In this document: positions 40,934 to 50,252 of the stretch, in pieces
How positions within the stretch are numbered: the first letter of the stretch is position 1
Layout: every line of letters begins with the position of its first letter
DNA from: Jeotgalibacillus sp. ET6
GTDB lineage: Bacteria; Bacillota; Bacilli; Bacillales; Jeotgalibacillaceae
Length of the DNA stretch: 64,000 nt
Reading direction: 5' to 3'
Assembly: GCF_029667115.1 (NCBI RefSeq)
Contig: NZ_JARUIU010000004.1
Span: 413,361-477,360 of the forward strand
Position numbers and translations under genes: made by a program
Notes under the pieces: generated by a model
The model's input: only the letters and a program-made list of their open reading frames with translations
Told to the model about the DNA's origin: nothing
Database searches by the model: none

Positions 40934-41026
40934 GGTTTCATCTGCACCTACTTCCGTTTGAAATGAAAAATATTTAATGATTATAGCAGAAAGAGCCTGG
41001 CAAGGTGAATGAAAATCAAAAAATCG

Positions 41027-41076
41027 TCCGTTAGCAAAAGAGGGTGTATTACCCCATTTGCCGACAAACGATTAAA
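41027..41076 (-). terminator. Multi-helix terminator or attenuator before the CPA2 antiporter gene
   Basis: On the minus strand AATCGT pairs with ACGATT at the outside, GGCAAA with TTTTGC inside, and GGGG..CCC at the tip, followed by TTTTTTG. It ends the SE1832-type gene and could attenuate transcription into the antiporter gene. Confidence 0.55.
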
Positions 41077-41099
41077 ATATGAACGGATTATTAAGATGA

Positions 41100-41273
41100 T
41101 TACGTTTCTTCTTTTCGCAGCTGCTCCAGCTCCGTTTCAATACGCACCAGCTTTCTCTCAGCAGAGCCGGCATCCATTCCTAACGACTCAAGCTTCTCAA
41201 GCTGATCCTGGGCGCGGATGTACTCCTGTTTAAGTTCTTCAATACGCTGTTCTGCTGCTTGTGAATGACTCAT
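41100..41273 (-). CDS. SE1832-family small coiled-coil protein
   Basis: A 57-residue helical, charged protein (AEQRIEELKQEYIRAQDQL; LVRIETELEQLRKEE) that would form one long coiled-coil. It matches the short SE1832-type proteins of Bacillales and Staphylococcus; function unknown. ATG 41273 has AAAAGGAGG at 8 bases; the frame extension to 41300 crosses that site. Separated from the antiporter gene by an attenuator-like hairpin. Confidence 0.75.
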   Translation of the reverse strand: MSHSQAAEQRIEELKQEYIRAQDQLEKLESLGMDAGSAERKLVRIETELEQLRKEET

Positions 41274-41478
41274 TAAATAAGTCCTCCTTTTTATATTCAA
41301 CTGCCTATAAGTCTAAGCTCTTTTCCCTTGGTATGCAAAAAACATGAGACGATATACATATTTTTCAATTCTTTGGGGTATAGAGTAGTACTTGTGAATT
41401 CTGAATATTTAGAGGATTTTGTCGTGTCCATGTCGAAAGATACAACAGCACGATAATAAAAAAGGAGGGATTTCCTGC

Positions 41479-42924
41479 ATGTTTAAGCCTTATCAAACCG
41501 ATCTTTTTTTCGATGAGATGCTTCAGCAAAGTGGAAGTACGAAAACGCATTATCAGGCATTTCACAATATGATGAACCAGTTTTCTGCTGAAGAATTAAG
41601 AGAAAAGCATGAAACTGCCCAGCTTAGCTTTTTACGGCAAGGAATAACCTTCACAGTGTACAACGATAACGTAGGAACGGAACGGACGATGCCTTTTGAT
41701 TTTATTCCAATTATTGTTCCTCCGGATGCATGGGAAATGATTGAAAAAGGCATGATTCAAAGAGCGGAAGCCCTGAACATGTTCTTAGAGGATATTTATA
41801 AAGATCAAGCCATTTTGAACGATGGGATTATACCTCGAGAATTGGTGGAACAGAACCCCAATTATTTCCACAAACAGGTTGGAGGAGCAGAGATCCCCTT
41901 AAATAATCATATTTTTCTTGCAGGAATAGATTTAATCCGTGACCAGGAGGGAACATATAGAGTACTCGAAGATAATCTTCGTAATCCTTCCGGCATGTCT
42001 TATGTGTATCAAAACCGATATGTGATGAGGCAGGTATATCCGGAGTTTTTTAACCGACACAGCATTCATTCACTGGAGCACCAGCTCTCCAATATGCAGG
42101 AAGCTCTGCTTTCTCATGTTCCGAAGAACTGCAGCAGTAAAAAAAGAGCGGTATTGCTCACTCCGGGCATGTATAATTCCGCTTATTACGACCACGTCTT
42201 TCTGGCTCAGCAAATGGGAATTGAACTCGTTGAAGGAAGAGATTTGCAAGTCCGAAACGGTGTCGTCTATATGAAAACCATTCGGGGAATGCAGCGTGTG
42301 GATATCATCTACCGCAGAATTGATGACGAGTATCTTGATCCAGATGCGTTTAATCCTGATTCCGCTCTGGGTGTTAAAGGACTTCTCGAAGCCTATAGAA
42401 AGGGCAACGTTGCAATATTAAACGGAATAGGCAATGGTGTGGCAGACGATAAAGCGATGTATGCCTATGTTCCGGAAATGATTCGTTATTACCTGAAAGA
42501 AGAGCCCCTCATTCCAAATGTGGATACGTACTTTATGCGAAATAAGGAAGAGAGAGAGTGGGCGCTTGAACGACTGGATGAGCTGGTGGTAAAAAATGTA
42601 GGAGCATCAGGAGGCTATGATATGCTTATTGGCCCTCATGCTTCTGCTGAAGAAATAGCGGTTTTTAAAGAGAAGATTGAAGAAAATCCTTCTCAGTATA
42701 TTGCCCAGCCCACGATTCAGCTTTCCCGTGCACCGGTTTTTCAGGAAGGGGATTTTTACCCTTGTCATGTGGATCTGAGAGTATTTGTGATGCGGGGAGA
42801 AAAAACACATGTGCTCCCTGGAGGACTTTCCCGCGTCGCGCTGAAAAAAGGATCTCTCGTTGTGAACTCCTCTCAGGGCGGGGGAGGAAAAGATACGTGG
42901 GTATTAAAAGGAGGCGATAGCTGA
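41479..42924 (+). CDS. Circularly permuted ATP-grasp type 2 protein
   Basis: A 481-residue enzyme of the circularly permuted ATP-grasp family (CP-ATPgrasp_2). Features: PFDFIPIIVP near residue 75, RVLEDNLRNPSGMSYV near 165-180 and a C-terminal ATP-binding part VVKNVGASGGYDMLIGP, with RVALKKGSLVVNSSQGGG near the end. It begins a cassette with an alpha-E protein and a transglutaminase-like protein, proposed by comparative genomics to make or modify a peptide. ATG 41479 is preceded by AAGGAGGG; the upstream extension to 41419 is not used. Confidence 0.9.
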   Translation: MFKPYQTDLFFDEMLQQSGSTKTHYQAFHNMMNQFSAEELREKHETAQLSFLRQGITFTVYNDNVGTERTMPFDFIPIIVPPDAWEMIEKGMIQRAEALNMFLEDIYKDQAILNDGIIPRELVEQNPNYFHKQVGGAEIPLNNHIFLAGIDLIRDQEGTYRVLEDNLRNPSGMSYVYQNRYVMRQVYPEFFNRHSIHSLEHQLSNMQEALLSHVPKNCSSKKRAVLLTPGMYNSAYYDHVFLAQQMGIELVEGRDLQVRNGVVYMKTIRGMQRVDIIYRRIDDEYLDPDAFNPDSALGVKGLLEAYRKGNVAILNGIGNGVADDKAMYAYVPEMIRYYLKEEPLIPNVDTYFMRNKEEREWALERLDELVVKNVGASGGYDMLIGPHASAEEIAVFKEKIEENPSQYIAQPTIQLSRAPVFQEGDFYPCHVDLRVFVMRGEKTHVLPGGLSRVALKKGSLVVNSSQGGGGKDTWVLKGGDS

Positions 42925-42925
42925 C

Positions 42926-43894
42926 ATGCTTAGCAGAGTAGCAGATTCATTGTATTGGATGTCGAGAAACATTGAACGCGCTGAAAACAATGCAAGAGTA
43001 CTGGGAGTTCAGCTAATCCAGATGCTTGAAGCCTCTTCTGAAGAATCTCTTACCAACTATGACTGGGAGACGGTAATTGAGGTATGCGGATCTTTAGAAG
43101 AGTACAATCATTTGTACGAAAAGCTGACAATCAATAATATTATTGATTATTTGGCATTCTCAGAAAGCAACCAGAGCTCCGTTTTAAATTGCGTTAAATT
43201 CGCGAGAGAAAATGCCCGAATAACCCGTGACATTATCCCTGGAGATTTGTTTGAAGTGTGGAATGACCTTTTTCTTGAAAGCACCAATATGTACATTCCG
43301 GAAGGATCACTGAAGGAAGTGCATGGCTTTCTAAAAAGGGTCAAACTCGCTTCATTAACGTCACAGGGTGTGATTGAATCTTCTATGTCGAGAGGGGTCC
43401 CGTACCGGTTTATTAAGATTGCCAAATGGCTGGAAAGAGGCGAAAAAACAGCCAGGATTTTAAATGTGCTAAGTGAAAAATCCAACGATGACCGGGAAAG
43501 AGCGGACGGCACCAACTATTATTACTGGCGGTCTGCCCTGCAGCTGCTGAATGGCTATGATGAATACCTGAAAAAGTATCCTCCAAGAATGAACGAAAAA
43601 GATGTGCTGACCTTCTTAATCTCTGATTATGCTTTTCCAAGATCAATCCAATATTGCATGGACCATGTTAGAGAAGCGATCATTGCGCTTGAAGGAGGGA
43701 AAGTGTCTCATTATTCATGGAGAATGTATGCAGCGCTTGACCGCTTGATGGCTGAGTTTGATGAAGATAAAATACGGTCTCTTTCCGTACATGAATTCAG
43801 TTCATTTCTGGATGATTTCCAGGATCGCTGCAATGATATCAGCCAGGTATTTTCACAGACGTACTATTTAATCGAACCAGCTCATGTACCTTGA
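42926..43894 (+). CDS. Alpha-E domain-containing protein (DUF403)
   Basis: A 322-residue all-helical protein of the alpha-E family, opening with LSRVADSLYWMSRNIERAEN, the family hallmark. Starts 1 base after the ATP-grasp stop, so the two are translationally coupled. In many bacteria these genes are fused or adjacent, and the alpha-E domain is thought to be the partner or carrier of the ATP-grasp ligase. Biochemical role undetermined. Confidence 0.9.
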   Translation: MLSRVADSLYWMSRNIERAENNARVLGVQLIQMLEASSEESLTNYDWETVIEVCGSLEEYNHLYEKLTINNIIDYLAFSESNQSSVLNCVKFARENARITRDIIPGDLFEVWNDLFLESTNMYIPEGSLKEVHGFLKRVKLASLTSQGVIESSMSRGVPYRFIKIAKWLERGEKTARILNVLSEKSNDDRERADGTNYYYWRSALQLLNGYDEYLKKYPPRMNEKDVLTFLISDYAFPRSIQYCMDHVREAIIALEGGKVSHYSWRMYAALDRLMAEFDEDKIRSLSVHEFSSFLDDFQDRCNDISQVFSQTYYLIEPAHVP

Positions 43895-43954
43895 AAGAAT
43901 CCTTTGCGTACAATAAATAACTGGAGTGACCATCAGCGAGGAAGTGAAAACGGA

Positions 43955-44806
43955 ATGAAGTATGAAATTGAACATACAAATACATTTCATTATGAAACCA
44001 TAGTGGATCAAAGCATGAACGATATCCGTCTTAAACCAAGAACAGATGAGTGTCAGCGGCTTCTTTATTACCGGTCTGAAATTACGCCTGCTTCCTTAAC
44101 AAAAGAATATATTGATTTATGGGGCAATAGCGTTGAATCATTCTTTATCGCAGATTTTCATCAGTCTCTTGAAGTGAAAACGATCTCGACGGTCAGCATC
44201 CAGAAAAGTCCTTTTATCGGAAGAATTGATTATTCACCGGAAATGCAGTCGATTTTCCATTCTGATTTATTCAAAAGGCATTATCTTGCTTCATTAAATC
44301 AGACAGCTTACACATTTGTTGAACAGCAGCAAGTGGATAAGATTGTTCAGGAAATTGGAGATACGGAAAATCCTGTGCAATTCTCCCTGAATCTAATGAA
44401 ATATGTGCATGATATGTTTGAATATGATCCGGTAGCAACGAATGTTGAAACCAAAGCGAGTGAATCCATTGAAGGGAAAAAGGGCGTTTGTCAGGATTAT
44501 GCCCATGTTATGATTGGCGTCCTTCGAGCCAGAGGGATTCCAGCCAGGTACATCAGCGGTTATTTGTATGTAGGAGAGAACTCTGCTCTGGTAGGGGATT
44601 CTGCCACACATGCATGGGTTGAAGTCATGGTTCCCGGCATCGGATGGGTGGGACTTGATCCTACCAATAACGTAGAAGCGCTTGAAAACCATATTCGGGT
44701 TGGAGCTGGCCGTGATTACGCAGATGTCAGTCCTTTGCAAGGCGTTTACAGAGGCGGCAAGCATACATTGGATGTTAAAGTAAGTGTAAAACTGGTCGAT
44801 CAATAA
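43955..44806 (+). CDS. Transglutaminase-like protein of the ATP-grasp/alpha-E cassette
   Basis: A 283-residue protein with an N-terminal bacterial transglutaminase-like domain (TTNFHYE-type start EIEHTNTFHYE) and a papain-like fold: Cys in KKGVCQDYAHVMI, His in SATHAWVEVMVP and Asp in GLDPTNN, an intact triad. It is the third gene of the cassette and probably cleaves or transfers a peptide. No signal peptide, so it acts in the cytoplasm. ATG 43955 follows GAGGAAGTG; the frame from 43904 is not supported. A terminator follows. Confidence 0.9.
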   Translation: MKYEIEHTNTFHYETIVDQSMNDIRLKPRTDECQRLLYYRSEITPASLTKEYIDLWGNSVESFFIADFHQSLEVKTISTVSIQKSPFIGRIDYSPEMQSIFHSDLFKRHYLASLNQTAYTFVEQQQVDKIVQEIGDTENPVQFSLNLMKYVHDMFEYDPVATNVETKASESIEGKKGVCQDYAHVMIGVLRARGIPARYISGYLYVGENSALVGDSATHAWVEVMVPGIGWVGLDPTNNVEALENHIRVGAGRDYADVSPLQGVYRGGKHTLDVKVSVKLVDQ

Positions 44807-44812
44807 GAATAG

Positions 44813-44844
44813 GATGGCGTCGGGCTTCCCGGCGCCATTTTTAA
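44813..44844 (+). terminator. Terminator of the ATP-grasp/alpha-E/transglutaminase operon
   Basis: ATGGCG-CGGG and CCCG-CGCCAT form the stem with TTC as loop, followed by TTTTTAAA. Confidence 0.85.
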
Positions 44845-44918
44845 ATTGATTCATTGGCTTAAAATGATGGTAAGAGGGACAAGCCTTGTGTAAAATCAAG
44901 TGGAAAGCAGGAGAGAAA

Positions 44919-45584
44919 ATGAGACAAAGAACGGCAGTCGTGATTGGCGCAACAGGGCTGGTAGGGCAGGAAGTAGTCAAAGAGCTGTGCAAAAGGGAAG
45001 AATATAGTGAAGTTACAGCTATTACCCGAACCCATATGAATATAACCCACCAAAAGTTGATCAATAAAATCATAGATTTTGATTATTTGGAAGGGATGCA
45101 CCTGGGACTGGTGGACGATGTATACTGCTGTTTGGGGACCACTATGAAAAAAGCTGGATCAAAAGCGGCTTTTCGAAAAGTGGATTTGGATTACCCATTG
45201 CAATTTGCTTCATTAGCGAAGAAAAACAATGTCCGCCAATTTCTCGTCATTTCTGCGATGGGAGCTGACCCTGCTTCTCCTTTTTATTACAACAAGATCA
45301 AAGGGTTGATGGAGGAGCAGCTAAAAGAGATGAACCTTGCCAGCCTTCTAATTTTCCGTCCATCCCTGCTCCTTGGTGATAGAGAAGAGTTTCGTTTTGG
45401 GGAAACAATTGGCGCTAAGGTAATGACATTAGTCGGCTGGGCAATGGTCGGTCCTTTAAAAACCTATAAAGCAGTCAGGGCAGAACAGGTGGCGCTTGCT
45501 ATGGTTGAAAAAGCAATGAACGACCCATACGAAAATGTTCTGGTGTATAGTTCGGCAGAAATCGAAAAAACCGAAAGATCGTAA
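44919..45584 (+). CDS. NAD(P)-binding SDR-like oxidoreductase (TIP30-type)
   Basis: A 221-residue Rossmann protein: GATGLVGQEVV at residues 9-19, DVYCCLGTTMKKAGS near 65-80, ISAMGADPAS near 110 and YNKIKGLMEEQL with a possible Tyr-x3-Lys. This is the atypical NAD(P)H-binding group related to HTATIP2/TIP30 and YbjT. Substrate unknown. ATG 44919 has AGGAGAG. It lies between the transglutaminase operon and an antiporter gene, with a terminator behind it. Confidence 0.82.
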   Translation: MRQRTAVVIGATGLVGQEVVKELCKREEYSEVTAITRTHMNITHQKLINKIIDFDYLEGMHLGLVDDVYCCLGTTMKKAGSKAAFRKVDLDYPLQFASLAKKNNVRQFLVISAMGADPASPFYYNKIKGLMEEQLKEMNLASLLIFRPSLLLGDREEFRFGETIGAKVMTLVGWAMVGPLKTYKAVRAEQVALAMVEKAMNDPYENVLVYSSAEIEKTERS

Positions 45585-45614
45585 AAAGCAAACTGTGCAA
45601 ACTAAATCCTTCAA

Positions 45615-45655
45615 CTATTTGCTTACAACTGATAAAGTAAGCGAATAGGTTTTTA
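45615..45655 (+). terminator. Terminator after the SDR-like gene
   Basis: CTATT-GCTTAC and GTAAGC-AATAG form a 12-position stem with one G-U pair, followed by GTTTTT. Confidence 0.8.
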
Positions 45656-45689
45656 AAAGTGGCGAAAGGCAGGAAGAGGGGATCCATCT

Positions 45690-47546
45690 ATGTTTGATTC
45701 ATTATTATTTACTGTTATGCTCGTTGTTTTTCTGGGGATCTTGTCTCAGTGGCTTTCGTGGCGGATTAAGCTTCCCGCGATTGTGGTCATGTCTGTTGCA
45801 GGAATTATCGTTGGTCCGGTTTTAGGAATTATTAATCCCGAGCAGGAATTTGGGGATATGTACGGGCCAATTATTTCAATGGCCGTGGCCATCATTTTAT
45901 TTGAGGGCAGCTTACAGCTTGATGTGAGAGAGATCAGGGATCTTGGAAAACCTGTCTTTAGAATTGTTACCATCGGAGCGTTTATTGCCTGGATTCTTGG
46001 CTCTCTTATCGCCCATTTTGTAGCTGGATTATCCCTGCCGGTTGCCTTTGTTATTGGAGGATTGTTCATTGTGACGGGGCCAACCGTCATTCTTCCTTTA
46101 CTAAGACAGGCTAAATTAAAACCCCGGCCTGCTAAGATCTTAAAATGGGAAGGAATTATCGTGGACCCGATCGGCGTTCTTCTGGCCCTGTTTGCATTTG
46201 AGATTATCCTTTACTTTACGGATGAGTCCGTTACGCTTCCAACCCTCCTTCTTTATTTTGGTGCAGCTGCCTTTGCTGCGCTGCTCGGCTGGGGATGCGG
46301 CAGAGGGATGGGCTGGATGTTTAAAAAGGGATATATACCCGAATTTTTAAAATCACCCGTGTTATTCGCAGTTGTTTTACTTTGCTTTACACTCGCTGAT
46401 GAAGTGATGCACGAAACGGGTCTTCTTTCCGTTACCGCGATGGGAATGACACTTGCCAATATGCATATTGCCTCTATGGAAAACATGAGGCATTTTAAAG
46501 AAAATATATCAGTGCTTTTTATCTCAACGATTTTCATAATGCTGACGGCTTCCATTCAGATTGAAACCTTCACTGAAATTCTTAATCCGGCGATTATCGG
46601 GTATGTGCTGCTGATGCTCTTTGTCGTTCGACCTTTGTCCATCTGGCTGTCTACAATCGGAACCGATCTGTCCTGGCAGGAAAAAACGCTCGTAGGATGG
46701 ATTGCGCCAAGGGGAATTGTTGCACTGACGGTATCTGGATATTTTGCTTCTGTTCTGTTTGATACAGGCTTTGAGGATGCCCGTTTGCTTACGGCGTTAA
46801 CCTTTGCTCTTGTGTTTGCTACGGTATGTGCCCACGGCTTTTCCATTGGGTGGGTAGCCCGCCGCTTGAAACTGGCAAACGACAGCAAGCCAGGCATTAT
46901 AGTGGTCGGCGGCAATTTGTTTACCAGAGAACTGGTTAAAACATTAAAAGGAATGGAGATTCCGGCGCTGCTGGTGGATTCTTCGTGGAAAAAAGTGGTC
47001 AAAGCAAGACAAAGCGGCCTTTCTACTTTTCATGGGGAGATTTTATCTGAACAGACTGAATACAGTCTTGATATGACACCCTATGAAAGCATTGTTGCTG
47101 GTACAGAAAGTGATGCCTATAATGCGCTGATTTGCTCTACTTTCACTCCTTCTATCGGTGCTAAGCATTTATTTCAGGTTGCTTCAGAAAGAGACCTGGC
47201 CTCCAGTCATGAGAGGTTGACGCATACCGTCGGCGGAAGAATTTTGTTTAACGAAACCGCAACGCTGCAAAAGCTTATTTCTCAGTTGGAGAGCGGCTAT
47301 GTATTCAGAAAAACAATGATAACGGAACAGTACAGCTATGAGCAATTTAAAAAAGAAATAGATGAAGAAGATACCATTATTGGGGTTCTTAAAACATCAG
47401 GTAATTTTGAGCCATTTGCTACTGACACGGAAATAGCTGTAGTGGCAGGCGACACAATGGTGCGAATTTCTTCAGCTTCAAGAGAAAAAGAAAAAATCAG
47501 TCAAAAATCAAAGAAAGCCTTGAGGAAAAACGGGGGTTCTGACTAA
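45690..47546 (+). CDS. Na+/H+ antiporter, NhaP/CPA1 type with cytoplasmic RCK-like domain
   Basis: A 618-residue protein. Residues 1-390 form about 12 helices with CPA1 features: FEGSLQLDVREIRDLG near residue 72 and TGPTVILPLLRQAKLKP near 128, and WIAPRGIVALTVSG. From about residue 400 it carries a TrkA-N/RCK-like segment (GIIVVGGNLFTRELVKTLKG) and a C-terminal soluble domain to 600, an arrangement for ligand gating. Likely exports Na+ in exchange for H+. GAGGGG precedes the ATG. Confidence 0.85.
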   Translation: MFDSLLFTVMLVVFLGILSQWLSWRIKLPAIVVMSVAGIIVGPVLGIINPEQEFGDMYGPIISMAVAIILFEGSLQLDVREIRDLGKPVFRIVTIGAFIAWILGSLIAHFVAGLSLPVAFVIGGLFIVTGPTVILPLLRQAKLKPRPAKILKWEGIIVDPIGVLLALFAFEIILYFTDESVTLPTLLLYFGAAAFAALLGWGCGRGMGWMFKKGYIPEFLKSPVLFAVVLLCFTLADEVMHETGLLSVTAMGMTLANMHIASMENMRHFKENISVLFISTIFIMLTASIQIETFTEILNPAIIGYVLLMLFVVRPLSIWLSTIGTDLSWQEKTLVGWIAPRGIVALTVSGYFASVLFDTGFEDARLLTALTFALVFATVCAHGFSIGWVARRLKLANDSKPGIIVVGGNLFTRELVKTLKGMEIPALLVDSSWKKVVKARQSGLSTFHGEILSEQTEYSLDMTPYESIVAGTESDAYNALICSTFTPSIGAKHLFQVASERDLASSHERLTHTVGGRILFNETATLQKLISQLESGYVFRKTMITEQYSYEQFKKEIDEEDTIIGVLKTSGNFEPFATDTEIAVVAGDTMVRISSASREKEKISQKSKKALRKNGGSD

Positions 47547-47589
47547 TCTGTATATAAACGAGCAGCAGCTTTCTACCATTGCTAAAACG

Positions 47590-47882
47590 AGGTTGGGACA
47601 AAACTCAAAAAAGTTTAATAAGCGATGAAGTATTTATAAGTAGTAAGAGATTAACTGGAGGCTGGGACATAACTCATAAAAGTTTAAAAAAAAGGACATA
47701 TTTAGTACTAGTAGTAGGTGAGCGGAGCGGAAGGTGGCGACTCCAGCAGGATATGACGGCAAGCTGAGACTTTACAGGGCAAGGCCCTGAAAAGGCTCAG
47801 CGCCGTCCCTGCGGAAAGCGTCCGCCTGAAGCGAAGTGAACCGGTCGTAGAGCTTGAGACACTTATGTCCCAAGCTCTCTTC
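47590..47882 (+). repeat. Family A repeat, full copy preceded by a second partial left end
   Basis: A partial left end (GAGGTTGGGACAAAACTCAA to 47655) is followed at 47657 by a complete element: GAGGCTGGGACATAACTCAT, GGTGAGCGGAGCGGAAGG, GACTCCAGCAGGATATGACG, GGCAAGCTGAGACTTTAC, GAAGCGAAGTGAACCGGTCG and the right end CTTGAGACACTTATGTCCC. Either a tandem insertion or a partial duplication. It occupies the 430-bp space between the antiporter and topB genes. Confidence 0.75.
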
Positions 47883-47986
47883 TTTTTTACTGCTTAAGAT
47901 TTTATCGTCTGTTCCCCCGTTATGTTCAAGCCTTTTTCCATGATACAATAGACAGCATGAACACACGGACAGAAAGGATTTTTAAA

Positions 47987-50161
47987 ATGAAAAAAACAGT
48001 CGTATTAGCAGAAAAACCATCTGTTGGAAGAGATATTGCACGCGTTCTGAAATGCAATAAAAAGGGGAACGGGTATCTTGAAGGAGACCGCTATATCGTG
48101 ACATGGGCACTTGGACATCTGGTCACCCATGCGGACCCTGAAGGATATGGAAAAGAATATCAATCCTGGCGCCTCGAGGATCTGCCTATTCTTCCAAACC
48201 CAATGAAGCTTGTAGTCATTAAACAAACAGGCAAACAGTTTCAAGCTGTCAAACAGCAGCTTTTGAGACAGGATGCAGGAGAGATTGTGATTGCCACAGA
48301 TGCCGGGCGGGAAGGTGAACTCGTTGCCAGATGGATCATCGAAAAAGCAAATGTAAAAAAGCCGATCAAACGCTTGTGGATTTCTTCAGTTACCGATAAA
48401 GCAATCGAGCAGGGCTTTCGCTCATTAAAGGACGGCAAGGGGTATGAATCACTTTACGCTTCAGCAGTCGCACGTGCGGAAGCAGACTGGATCATGGGCA
48501 TTAATGCAACCCGTGCACTTACCACCAAATACAATGCCCAGCTTTCTACTGGAAGAGTGCAGACACCTACAATTGCCATGATTGCAGAGAAGGAAGAAGA
48601 AATTCAGCGCTTTCGGCCTCAATCCTATTACGGTATCCAGGTGAAAACAGACGACTTTACTCTTCAATGGCAGGATCAGAACGGGCAGACAAGGACCTTT
48701 GATCAATCAAAAGTCCAAACGATCATGAACAAGCTGAAGGGCAAGCAGGCGGTTATTCAGGAAGTAAAGAAGACACCTAAAAAAACGTATGCTCCTGCTT
48801 TATACGATTTAACAGAATTACAGCGGGATGCACATAAACGCTATCATTTTTCTGCAAAAGAAACACTGTCCATTTTGCAGCGGCTGTATGAGCAGCATAA
48901 GCTTGTGACCTATCCGAGAACAGACTCCCGCTTTTTAACATCCGATTTGCTTGAAACACTGCCCGACCGTTTAAAAGGAATGCAGGTGAAGCCTTACGCT
49001 TCTCATGCTGCTAAACTTCTGCGTACGTCAATTAAATCCAGCAGCAGGTTTATCAATGATGCCAAAGTAACCGACCATCATGCGATCATTCCTACGGAGG
49101 AGCGGCTCTTGCCGGATGTACTGAGTGACAAGGAGTGGAAACTTTACGATCTGATCGCCACCCGCTTTCTTTCTGTCCTGCTGCCTGCTTACGAGTATGA
49201 ACAGACCATTATTTCAGCGGACATCGCAGGTGAAAAATGGACAGCGAAAGGAAACATTCCGACTGTGACTGGCTGGAAATCGGTCTTTGATGCCGGTGAA
49301 GAAGAGGAGCAGGGGGATGTCAAAGCGCAGAAGCTTCCGGACGTGAAAAGAGGAGAAGTTTACAGCGTGAAAAAATTCGTCGAGACAACGGGTGAAACCA
49401 AGCCCCCTGCACGTTTTAATGAAGCGACACTCCTGTCAGCCATGGAAAATCCAAAAGCGTATATGAAAAATGAAAAGAAAGAATTGGTAGAAACGCTTGG
49501 AGAAACAGGAGGTTTAGGAACAGTCGCGACACGTGCAGACATCATTGAGAAACTGTTTAACAGCTTTTTAATTGAAAAAAGAGGGCAGGAAATCGTGATC
49601 ACGTCTAAAGGAAAACAGCTTTTAGAGCTGGTTCCCGAGCCATTGCGATCCCCTGTTTTGACAGCGCAGTGGGAGCAAAAGCTGGCTTCCATTGCAAAAG
49701 GGACGCTGAAAAAGAAGGACTTTCTTACTGAAATGACGGCTTTTACAAAAGAAATTGTTCAATCGATTAAAAATAGTGATGCTAAATTTAAGCACGATAA
49801 TGTAACTGGGACTCATTGTCCAGATTGCGGCAAACTCATGCTTGAAGTGAAGGGCAAAAAAGGCAAGATGCTCGTTTGCCAGGACCGGGAATGCGGTCAT
49901 CGTAAAAACATTGCAAAAGAAACGAATGCAAGATGTCCAAATTGCCGCAAAAAACTGCAGCTTCGCGGAGAAGGAGAAAGCCAGACCTTTAGCTGCGTGT
50001 GCGGATACAGAGAAAAGATGTCTGCTTTTCAAAAGCGCAGAAAACAATCTTCAGCAAGCAAAGCCGGAAAAAAAGATGTGGCAAACTACATGAAAAAGCA
50101 AAACAAAGAAGAACCTGTAAACAGTGCACTTGCAGATGCCCTCAAAAATTTAAAATTGTAG
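47987..50161 (+). CDS. topB: DNA topoisomerase III
   Basis: A 724-residue type IA topoisomerase that relaxes and decatenates DNA. N-terminal Toprim (VVLAEKPSVGRDIARV; acidic ATDAGREGELV), catalytic Tyr in VTYPRTDSR (about residue 308), and GRVQTPT near 190. The tail holds two zinc-ribbon-like motifs (CPDCGK..CQDRECG and CPNCRKK..CVCG). Compared with core TopB this tail is long and ends in a basic region. ATG 47987 has AGAAAGG; the frame from 47957 is not used. Terminator follows. Confidence 0.95.
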   Translation: MKKTVVLAEKPSVGRDIARVLKCNKKGNGYLEGDRYIVTWALGHLVTHADPEGYGKEYQSWRLEDLPILPNPMKLVVIKQTGKQFQAVKQQLLRQDAGEIVIATDAGREGELVARWIIEKANVKKPIKRLWISSVTDKAIEQGFRSLKDGKGYESLYASAVARAEADWIMGINATRALTTKYNAQLSTGRVQTPTIAMIAEKEEEIQRFRPQSYYGIQVKTDDFTLQWQDQNGQTRTFDQSKVQTIMNKLKGKQAVIQEVKKTPKKTYAPALYDLTELQRDAHKRYHFSAKETLSILQRLYEQHKLVTYPRTDSRFLTSDLLETLPDRLKGMQVKPYASHAAKLLRTSIKSSSRFINDAKVTDHHAIIPTEERLLPDVLSDKEWKLYDLIATRFLSVLLPAYEYEQTIISADIAGEKWTAKGNIPTVTGWKSVFDAGEEEEQGDVKAQKLPDVKRGEVYSVKKFVETTGETKPPARFNEATLLSAMENPKAYMKNEKKELVETLGETGGLGTVATRADIIEKLFNSFLIEKRGQEIVITSKGKQLLELVPEPLRSPVLTAQWEQKLASIAKGTLKKKDFLTEMTAFTKEIVQSIKNSDAKFKHDNVTGTHCPDCGKLMLEVKGKKGKMLVCQDRECGHRKNIAKETNARCPNCRKKLQLRGEGESQTFSCVCGYREKMSAFQKRRKQSSASKAGKKDVANYMKKQNKEEPVNSALADALKNLKL

Positions 50162-50180
50162 ATAGTACCATAATGGCCTG

Positions 50181-50227
50181 AAAAAACCGGTGGAACTGCC
50201 CTTTGAGGACAGTTCCACCGGTTTTTA
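50181..50227. terminator. Strong bidirectional terminator after topB
   Basis: AAAAAACCGGTGGAACTG pairs with CAGTTCCACCGGTTTTT over 17-18 bp with a short loop, T-runs on both sides. Confidence 0.9.
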
Positions 50228-50252
50228 TTTCGTAAAAACGTTGGGTCCACTA

